Shown one piece after another: positions 55,886 to 64,000 of a stretch of DNA of 64,000 nucleotides. The notes below the pieces were generated by a model. That model made no database searches and was not told where the DNA came from. It saw nothing but the letters and a program-made list of their open reading frames with translations. Position 1 is the first letter of the stretch. Each line of letters starts with the position of its first letter. Both the position numbers and the translations under genes were made by a program. Source of the DNA: Fremontodendron californicum (lineage: Eukaryota; Streptophyta; Magnoliopsida; Malvales; Malvaceae); contig JAULJL010000021.1 of assembly GCA_030761205.1 (NCBI GenBank), forward strand, positions 14,551,160-14,615,159, read 5' to 3'.

Positions 55886-58800
55886 TGTAGACACCTAATT
55901 TTGTCCAGACCACTAAACAGGTATGTTTTCTTCCCATATTGATGTTTCCGAGTATAAAAAGACTGTTTTCATCCTACAGGTGGTACTCCGAGACTTAGTT
56001 TAAGAGGGCGAGCACAAAAAGTCAAACTTGAAAAAAAGTCAACCCCGAAAATGTCAGCCCCGAAAAAGTCAACCCCAGAAAGTCAACTATTGAAAAAGTC
56101 AACCCACTTTCAAAATCAAGATTTTAAGTTCAATTGAAAAATGGAGAAAGAATTTTGATAATCCGAGGTCTACATTGAAAGATATGGAGTTCAGAAGTTG
56201 GGATTTGGAGATTCAGTAGAAAAGAAACCCTAATCCGAGAAATTTGGGGAAAAGTGCTTAAACGATCAAACTGGTCAAAATTGAAGGTTCCAAATGAAAG
56301 ATAAGCACTGACTACGGGTAATGGAGAAGTCACTTGCAAGAAAAACCGAAAGAAAAGTCAATCCGGGAGAAAACCGAGAATTAGGGTTTTTAGTGGATTT
56401 CGGTGAAATCGGGAAGAATCACAGAAATGGCCCGACTTGGTAAGACCAAAGCCCCCAATGGATGAAGAATGATTAAAAAGGATGGCCCAAGACTCAGATT
56501 GAAGAAAATCTGAAAAATCGGACTTGTTTTGAGCAAAACCGGGTTTCGAAGGTTAAAGGGGCAAAATTGGAAAAATTTGGGAAAAATAGCAAATATACTC
56601 CGAAAATTCTGAAAAATTTGTCAATCTCATTCTTAAATCATTTGAAAGAGATTGGTAAAAGAAAATCTTGATTCGGAGTTCGTTTGCAAAATGGCCAAAT
56701 CCCGGGCTTCTTATGCAGTAATTCAAAAAGGAAAATCTCGGAAAAATAGCGAATGAGCTCCAAATCTTTTGAAATTTTGCAGATATCATTTTTAAATTAT
56801 TTGGAAGAGATTGGCGAAAGAAAATCTTGATTCGGAGTTCGTTTGCAAAATGGCCAAATCCCGGGCTTCTTATGTAGTAATTCAAAAAGATAAATCCCGG
56901 AAAAATACCAAATGAGCTCCAAAAATTATGAAAACTTCCAGATCACACTTTTTAATTATTTTGAAGAGTTTGGTGAAGAAAAATCTTGATTTGGAGCTCG
57001 TTAAAAAATGGTAAAATGTAGGGGCATAAAAGGGCATTTTTGGGAAGAAAAAATCCTAATAAATAGCAAACAGACTCGGATAATTTTGAAAACTTCCAGA
57101 ACTCAATATTTTATTATTTTGGAAGTATTAAAAAAAGAAAAATTGAATTTGGAGTTCGTTTGATATTTACTTGCATCCGGGGGGCAAAATGGTCATTTCA
57201 CCCAAGCAACCGAAAAAGGCTTTTTTGGACCCTTCAAAAAATCAGAGTTGGGCTGGAAAAGAGAAGTGCTGGCATGCCCAAGCCCAAAGAAAGGAGGAAG
57301 CTTCTAATTTTTTCAATCAAGTGGTTAAAAATCAAGAGTTAGTTAACCATTTTCTTTGATCAAGCCATGGTGATTAAATCACATAGGTTAAGAAAGATGT
57401 CAACATTATTTTTGCATAGCTGTAATTTGAGAGGGCTGAGATGCTAATCTAAGGGTGGTAATTTCATGACTTTTCATCTTGAATTATTGGCCATTTGATG
57501 GAAATTAGGTTACACAAAAATGACAACATCTTGGAGTCCATATAAGCATCATTTTTGGCTAGCCCTAAGGGGAGGAGGCAGATTTTGTTTTTTCTTTTCC
57601 ATTTTGGCTGATTTCTCTTAGTTTTTCTTAGTTTTTATCTTATTGGTTGAGAGCAAAAAAAGAAAGTTTAGAAAAAAAGGAAAGTTTGAAGAGAAAAGCT
57701 TGAAATATTAGCTTCTTGAGGTTGCTCTTGAGCACCAACTCTTGCACTTTCATTTTCTATTCTTATTTTTTGCTATTTTGATCTCAACTTGGTGAGTTTT
57801 CATTTTAAAATAATGTTTTTTGGTTCTTCCTTCATTTCCTTTCTTAAGTATATTTTTTACATTTTGTTTTTGCAATAAACTCACCATGGCCAAATGGCCT
57901 ACATTATTTATTTTAAGTTGCTGTTTTTGATTCATTTTACCATATTATTTATGCAATTTTCTTTGTTTTTGATGTTTTAAATGTTATGTTATTTCATGTT
58001 CTTAAGTTATATTTAATTTGGTTGCTTTGTTTGTTGCCATTTATGTCTTAGATATCATGTTTTTGCATTTTTAATTTTCTGTTTTCATGTTGTTTAAATT
58101 TGAGCATGTTTTAGAGTTAGCATATTAAGTGTTTGTGAAAATGCTTGTGTGATTCTTTGCATGATTCTTGTTTTATATCTTAGTGAGCATGTTTTAGATT
58201 TAGTATATTAGGTGTTTGTGAAAATGCTTGTGTGATTTTTGTGTTATGACTTAGTTTTTCATGCTAGTATGCCAGGTGTTTGAGAAAAATGCCATGCTTG
58301 TTGGAGCTTGAGGCCATTTGGCTACTCCATGTGTTTTGCATTGTGTGTTGCATTTTTTTGTCATGCTAGTTGTTAGGTTTTTGCATTTGCATGATATTTG
58401 GTTGGATTTTTGAATTAAGCATGCCTTGTGTTTGTAAAATGCCATGCATGTTTTAGGTCTAAGTTACATTAAATGTCATGCAAGTTCATGTTAGGTCTAG
58501 GCCATATTATTTATGTCATGCATTTTCCTTACATTTAGGTTTAGATCCATGCATTTCATGCATTATGTTTGCTGCATTGTTTGATGCATTTCATGTTCAT
58601 GCCACTTGAATAATGACTTGAGCCAATTAATGGTTCAAAGTCATGCTCTCTTGAGCACACTTGTGGAAAATTAAGTTTGTCAAATTGATTATTCTACCTT
58701 TGTGATTTTTTTTACTTAGCCAATTTTTATCTAACTTTCAAAAAGTCCTAGCTACTACTTTCAAGTCATTTTATGAGTTTCAAATATTTTTACTTTGGTT

Positions 58801-60732
58801 TTTAAATGATTTTATCAAAGACAAAAAAAAATGTGTTGGCAAAGCAGTTTTTTTCTCTCTTTCAAAAAAACTCGTACATATCTGATTTTTTTGGGAATTC
58901 ATCTTTGATCAGAAAATTAAGCCAATTTGTTTCCGTATATTTTTACATGTCCTGAGTCTCCAGTAATGTTTTCAGAATTTTTGGAATTTTTAAAAATAGG
59001 GTAAAAAATCGTGGATTAAAACTGGATAGTGGAGTCAGAATTGAATTTAAAGAAAAACAAAGCAGTTTTTTCTCCTCCAAAAACTCATACATCTCTGGTT
59101 TTTCTGGGAATTCATCTTTGATCAGAAAATTAATCTGATTTTTTCTCATCTAGTTTTATATGTCCTGAGTCTCCAGTATTTTTTGCAGAAGTTTTGGAAT
59201 TTTTAAAAATAGGGTAACAAATCGTGGAATAAAACTGGACAGTGGAGTCAGGATTGAATTTAAAGAAAAACAAAGCAGTTTTTTCTCCTCCAAAAACTCG
59301 TACATCTCTGGTTTTTCTGAGAATTCATCTTTGATCAAAAAATTAAGCCGATTTTTTATCGTGCAGTTTTATGTGTCCTGAGTCTTCAGTATTTGTTTTA
59401 GAATTTTTGGAATTTTTAAAAATAGGATAAAAAATCGTGGATTAAAAGTGGACAGTGGAGTCAGAATTGAATTTTAAAAAAAAAAAAACCTTTTTTCTGT
59501 TTTGGTTAATTTACTTAGAGTGGGCTGATTAGGAGAGTTAGCTACTGACTTAGGGTGGTTTCTAAGCCTTTTCAAACTCTAAAAATGGTTTTTCAAGTCT
59601 CGGGTTAAGGGTAGCCAAGTCCGAATTTTTTAAACTTAGGAAAGTAGAGCCATTTAAAAAATTTTAGCCCAGTTTTTATTTTTAATTCAAGCTTTTCAAA
59701 ATTGTTTTCAAACAATCATAAAGTATTTTGGTTTTAGAATATTTAATTTGACATATTTTCCTAAGGTAGCCGGATATCTTTTTAAATATACGGATTTCCT
59801 TAATTAAAGGAAAAAAATACATTTCATGCATTGCATTTTTATATTCATGCATTTTATATGTGATTCTTGCCATAATAATTTCTATGATATTGTTGTTATT
59901 TTGATTTATATTTTTTGATGTTACATAGTTTATTATATGGTTTTGAATATTTCATGATATCCTATGCTTTTATTTAGTTCTTTTTATTTGGTATATACTA
60001 TGTCATACATATACATATTCATTTATTTTAAATGTTTTCAAAAAGATAATGGTTTTCAATAAAAAAATATAAAGATATTCCCGAGTTAAAATAATTCATG
60101 AGTTCTCTACCGGGTTTTCTGGAGGGAATATCATCAATTATCATTAATAAAGGAATATCTTTCTTTCAAAAAAGAGAATGATTCGGAAAGTGTTCCAAAA
60201 CTAATAAAAATTTCTATATTTTGCCACGTTTGTTGGGGAATATAGGAAAATTTTGAATTTATAAATTTCGGATCATTTTCAATAAAAAATGGAATTATTT
60301 TTAAATTGGGAATTAACTTGAAATACTAAGTTTAAAACCAACTTTTTACCGAGACTTGAGATAACACACGATTAATAAGGTACCGATTTATACGGGCGTT
60401 GTGGGGGTGCTAATCCTTCCCCACACGTAACCGACTCCCGAACCCGCTTCTTTGATTTCTCTGGTTTAAAACGCAGACTTGAAATTGGTTTTTAAAATGT
60501 TTTAATTAATTTTTAAAATATTTTATAAAACCGGTTTTAATAGGTGGCCGATCACACCTAGCTAAAAAAGATTGGTGGCGACTCCATGTCTTTTTTTAAG
60601 GTCATTTTTAAAACCTTCATTTTTCTAGAGGAATTAAGTCGACTTTTCCTCGATTTTTTTTAAATGTCACGCCTAACGAATAATAAAGTCTTGCGATGAG
60701 ACATCGTCGTTATTTTTTTTTAGGTTGCGACA
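55886..60732 (+). repeat. LTR-d (4847 bp), 5' LTR of D3
   Basis: TGTAGACACC...TTGCGACA. It differs in structure from LTR-b and LTR-c: one fewer 158-bp unit, a private ~215-bp triplication (58841-59485), and loss of the AT-rich CATTTAG array near 59990. Confidence 0.83.
58841..59485 (+). repeat. ~215-bp tandem triplication in LTR-d
   Basis: AAAGCAGTTTTTT starts copies at 58841, 59059 and 59272. Each runs through TCTTTGATCAGAAAATTAA, GAGTCTCCAGTA and ACTGGACAGTGGAGTCAG. The other LTRs have one copy. Confidence 0.8.
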
Positions 60733-60735
60733 GCT

Positions 60736-60753
60736 TGGCCACTCCGCTGGGGA
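60736..60753 (+). other. Primer-binding site, tRNA-Arg type (D3)
   Basis: TGGCCACTCCGCTGGGGA. It has CCGC as in tRNA-Arg(ACG), where D1 has CCAC, but one different mismatch. Confidence 0.68.
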
Positions 60754-63158
60754 TAATTAGAGAGTCAGGCCTAAAATTAGTCGTGTGTTATCAAAGTCTC
60801 GGTTTTGTTGGTTTAATTGGTATTTAATTTTAATTCCCACATTTTTTTTATAAGGAGATTTTTGAAAATAATAAAATGTTTTTAAATATGTTCATACTCA
60901 TGTGCATGCATTTTATTTTTGTTCTCTAGTTATTTAAGGTTGTATATTATAATTGCTTGTCGGTTAATGCGTTACACTATTCTTGAATGTTTTAATTGCT
61001 AGGGCATTTAGAATAAGGTTTGTAGAATAGGTAGTGAAAGGTTTGATATTCCTCCACACACACTACATGTGCATTTGCATAACATGAATCCTCTACCCGG
61101 ATTCCATCCTTTTAAGTGGAAGTAAAGTAACTACGCCTTCGTGATTGATCCTCCGTATGGGCTAGTGAAACACTTCCGGAGTATAAAGTACCTAATGCCT
61201 TCGTGATAATCCTCCGTACGGGCATAGGAAAATATACTCTAACGAATTGAACCCGCATTTATCGGGGTGCCTTACTAGCCTTCACCGGCGACAGTGAGGA
61301 AGAATTCGGGGCCTTAGAACCAATTCACCCTTATATAGTGAACCTAGGCAAAGCCATCCCGAATTTCCGTTAGATATACCGAAAATAGGAACAAATGGAG
61401 GGACATTTCTAAACCTTTTGTTACCTATTTTACACTCCGAATAAGTGTGGTAGATCGGGCAATGATGTACGTACATCGCCCGTAATAAATGTGATACTCC
61501 GCCTCGAAGGCATCGTGATGCCTAAATAAGCAGATATTGCTGGGGCAGATGTTCATTAGCTGTTTTTTTTATAAAAAAAAATAAATAAATCCTTTTTCAA
61601 GCATTTTTGCATGTTGCACATTTCATGCATGTGTGAATGGAGCATGTACATTTTTGGTTGTATTATTGATCTCATTCTTTGCAAAAAACAGTTGGTAATT
61701 TCATTTGATGATTTCATAAAACCGGTAGTGTCACATGAACATTTGCATATGGTACCATAGTGGGATCCACCCTGAAATTCTTTTGAAAATAATGTGATTG
61801 GTTTTTCATAAATAAATAAAAAAACACAAAAAAAAAAACATGTTAAAAAAAAATCATAAATTTGGAGGCAAATCGTGCATAATGAGATTTTTGAATAATC
61901 AAGATTTAGGTCCCACCAATTTCGTGTAATCATTGATTTCTTTGTATATACCTTTGTGTTAATTCATTTTTTTTTTGCATGTATCGTTTTGACATCATGT
62001 TATAGTCATAGCATGCATGGTCATTCATTGTAAGATACGTTTATGACATGCATGGTCATTATTTGTATATACTTATGTATCAATTTATTCTTTCTTTACA
62101 TGCATCATGGTAGCATCAAGTTGCATTCATGCATTCATAGTCAGCATGATTTTTTCTGTATATATCCATATATCAATTTATTCTTTCTTTACATACATCA
62201 TGTTAGCGTCAAGTTGCATTCATGCATTCATAGTCAGCATGATTTTTCTGTATATATCCATATATCAATTTATTCTTTCTCTATATGCATCATGGTAGCA
62301 TCAAGTTGCATCCATGCATTCATAGTCAGAAATGATTTTCCTATATATATCCATGCATTAATTTGCTTATTCTTTACATGCATCATGTTGGCATCAGGTT
62401 GCATTCATGGCATACACAGTCATCATGAGTTCTCCGTATATGCTCATGCATTAATTTGTCATATTGGCATCAGGTTGCATTTGTGACATACACGGTCAGC
62501 ATGATTTTCTTTGTATATACTCTGTGTCAGTCATTTATTCTTCACATGCATCATAATTGACATTGTGTGGCATTCATAGTGTATATGATCATTCATTGGG
62601 AAATACATTTGGAACATACATGGTCATTCATTGTATATATCCATGCATTGATCTGCTTATTCTTTACATGCATCATGTTGACTTTGGGTTGCATTCATAA
62701 CAAACATAGTCAGCATAATTTATTTGTATATGTTCATGCATTAATTTTCTTATTACATACATCATGTTAGCATTAGGTCGCATTCATGACACACATGGTT
62801 AGCATGATTTTCTTTGTATATACTCTATATCAATCATTCATTGTTTGCATGTATCATAATTGACACCATGTTGCATTCATAGGATATATGAACATTCATT
62901 GGGAAATATGCTAAAATGCACATGATCAGTCATTACATATATCCATGTGTTGATTTGTTTATTCTTTGTTTGCAACATGTTGGCATTGTGATTGCATTTA
63001 TTACATATATGGTCAGCATGATTCCATTTTACATGTCCATACATCATATTGTTTAGGCTTCATATGCGTCAAATTGCATTCATGGCTCAAGCATCATGAC
63101 ACACATTTGGGGGAAAATAGAATAGAAGTTGGCTTGGCTGTAGGAGTCTTTGAAAAAA
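60754..63158 (+). other. D3 leader with uninterrupted L2 target site
   Basis: Non-coding. ATGTACGTACATCGCCCGTA near 61465 is the empty site for L2. The minisatellite occupies 62040-63060. Compared with D2, the ORF1-like region is absent. Confidence 0.65.
62040..63060 (+). repeat. ~93-bp minisatellite (D3)
   Basis: Units contain TTTACATGCATCATG(G/T)TAGC, AGTTGCATTCATGCATTCAT and TCAGCATGATTTT. Starts near 62095, 62188, 62280 and 62373 give the period; later units are more diverged. Confidence 0.75.
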
Positions 63159-64000
63159 ATGGAAAGGGAACAGAAAGAATTGCGAGAACAGCTGGCAAAG
63201 TCTCAAGCAGAATCTAAGGATCAGATGACTAAATTGATGGAGCTGATGTCCGCCGTAATCAAGGGAAAAGGATACACCGAAAACTTTGTCGTCGGAGAAG
63301 GGTTAGAGGTACAAAAGGGCCAAGATGAGGTCGCAATAAGTGATGCCCAGAACACTGTTAACCCCGTCAATGTCCTAAACTCAGATGATCCAGCTGAACA
63401 GGCCAAGTTGAAAAGGGTTGCAGTAAATGAGGTTGAGTTGACAGATTCCCAAGGGAAATATCACTTGCTAGATGAAAGGCTCCGGGCAGTAGAAAATGCA
63501 GACGTTTTAGAGGGTGTGGAGGCGAAAGAACGATGCTTGGTCTTCGATTTAGTCATTCCTCCTAAGTTCAAGATCCCTGACTTTGTGAAATATGACGGGA
63601 CGACTGATCCATCAGCCCACATCACTATGTTCTGCCGGAAGATGACAAGTCATATAGATAATGATAAGCTTTTGATTCACTGCTTTCAAGATAGCCTTAG
63701 CGGATCCGCAATTAGGTGGTATAGTCAGTTGAGCAAGGATCAGATTCACTCTTGGAATGACCTGGCTAGGGTTTTTCTAAACCAGTACAAGCATATGACT
63801 GACACGGCGCCTGACCGTCTCACCTTGCAAAATATGAAGAAAAGAGCTACTGAGAGCTTCAAAGAATATATGCAACGGTGGATGAGCCTGGCCGTCCAAG
63901 TACAACCGCCCTTAACTCAGAAGGAAACCACTGTCCTTTTTGTGAATACACTGCAGGCCCCGTACTATGATATACTTGTTGGCAACATCACAAATAATTT
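63159..64000 (+). CDS. D3 gag, open and incomplete at the window edge
   Basis: Starting at ATG 63159 the frame stays open to position 64000 (280 codons) and continues outside. The N-terminal 22 residues are a charged coiled-coil-like segment (KMEREQKELREQLAK-type). They read through CAG at 63222-63224 into MTKLMELM; D1 and D2 have TAG here. The Retrotrans_gag core follows, with KYDGTTDPSAH, LLIHCFQDSLSGSAIRWY and SFKEY motifs. Both the D1 stop at the PPLT-Q position and the D2 stop at the KER position are absent, so this is the least damaged D gag. The zinc-knuckle end and any pol lie beyond the window. It would encode the particle capsid. Confidence 0.8.
   Translation, partial: MEREQKELREQLAKSQAESKDQMTKLMELMSAVIKGKGYTENFVVGEGLEVQKGQDEVAISDAQNTVNPVNVLNSDDPAEQAKLKRVAVNEVELTDSQGKYHLLDERLRAVENADVLEGVEAKERCLVFDLVIPPKFKIPDFVKYDGTTDPSAHITMFCRKMTSHIDNDKLLIHCFQDSLSGSAIRWYSQLSKDQIHSWNDLARVFLNQYKHMTDTAPDRLTLQNMKKRATESFKEYMQRWMSLAVQVQPPLTQKETTVLFVNTLQAPYYDILVGNITNN

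Larger units (their letters stand above)
55886..64000 (+). mobile_element. D3: Ogre/Tat-like element, right part outside the window
   Basis: LTR-d, tRNA-Arg PBS, leader, minisatellite and an open gag that runs past the window end. It has no ORF1-like region and a distinct LTR subtype. Confidence 0.75.

Noticed and set aside
58841..59485. Regularly spaced repeats considered as a CRISPR array
   Set aside because: Repeat units of ~215 bp without unique spacers in an LTR of a plant element; this is a tandem triplication.
62043..62486. 147-aa plus-strand frame with repeated ICIYLCINLFFLY motifs
   Set aside because: It is translation of the 93-bp minisatellite. The period is a multiple of three, so the frame stays open by chance.

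Overview
The window is about 64 kb of nested LTR retrotransposon DNA and shows no convincing host gene. Primer-binding sites match plant tRNAs, the gag proteins are of plant Ty3/gypsy type (Athila-like and Ogre/Tat-like), LTRs reach 5 kb and the sequence is AT-rich. This suggests a eudicot plant with a large, repeat-rich genome. I cannot name the species.

Two superfamilies are layered. The older host layer is a non-autonomous Ogre/Tat-like family (called D here). It has ~4.8-5.2 kb LTRs running from TGTAGACACC to TTGCGACA, a tRNA-Arg-type PBS, and a degenerate gag but no pol. D forms a near-tandem chain: LTR-a (7855-10079, left end missing), internal 1, LTR-b (17385-22399), internal 2, LTR-c (50698-55861), a 24-bp spacer, LTR-d (55886-60732), internal 3 (to the right edge). 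LTR-b is flanked by internal DNA on both sides, so it serves two copies.

The younger layer is four copies of a second family (called L here), with ~1.5 kb LTRs (TGATAACTCG to CTCCATCA) and a tRNA-Asp PBS. L2 (23153-32975, + strand) and L3 (40092-49405, + strand) are complete insertions into D internal 2, with 5-bp target-site duplications TACAT and GATAT. Sister D copies preserve the empty sites. L1 (4253-7854, - strand) lies inside LTR-a. L0 (1-4252, - strand) appears to be nested in the 3' part of L1 and runs off the left edge.

The notable biology is in family L. Its long ORF is Athila-type gag and aspartic protease fused in frame to the extreme C-terminus of integrase, with reverse transcriptase, RNase H and the integrase core absent. 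It depends on another element for replication. Downstream are two genes not expected in a retrotransposon. ORF2 encodes a 178-aa basic, cysteine-rich protein whose centre resembles the nucleic-acid-binding proteins of carlavirus/allexivirus-type plant viruses. The second is an intronless LONELY GUY (LOG) cytokinin-activating enzyme gene. The gag-pro-IN fusion, ORF2 and LOG are at the same positions in L2 and L3, and parts of the module are in L0 and L1. The cargo therefore travels with the element. No copy is fully intact: L2 has a LOG frameshift, L3 has one stop in gag-pro and one in ORF2, L1 has lost gag-pro and half of ORF2, and L0 is chimeric. L3 carries what looks like a reverse-transcription scar of a spliced ORF2-LOG RNA. 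Several conserved hairpins lie in the leader and before the 3' LTR.

All boundaries, homologies and family names come from reading the sequence by eye. No database search was run.
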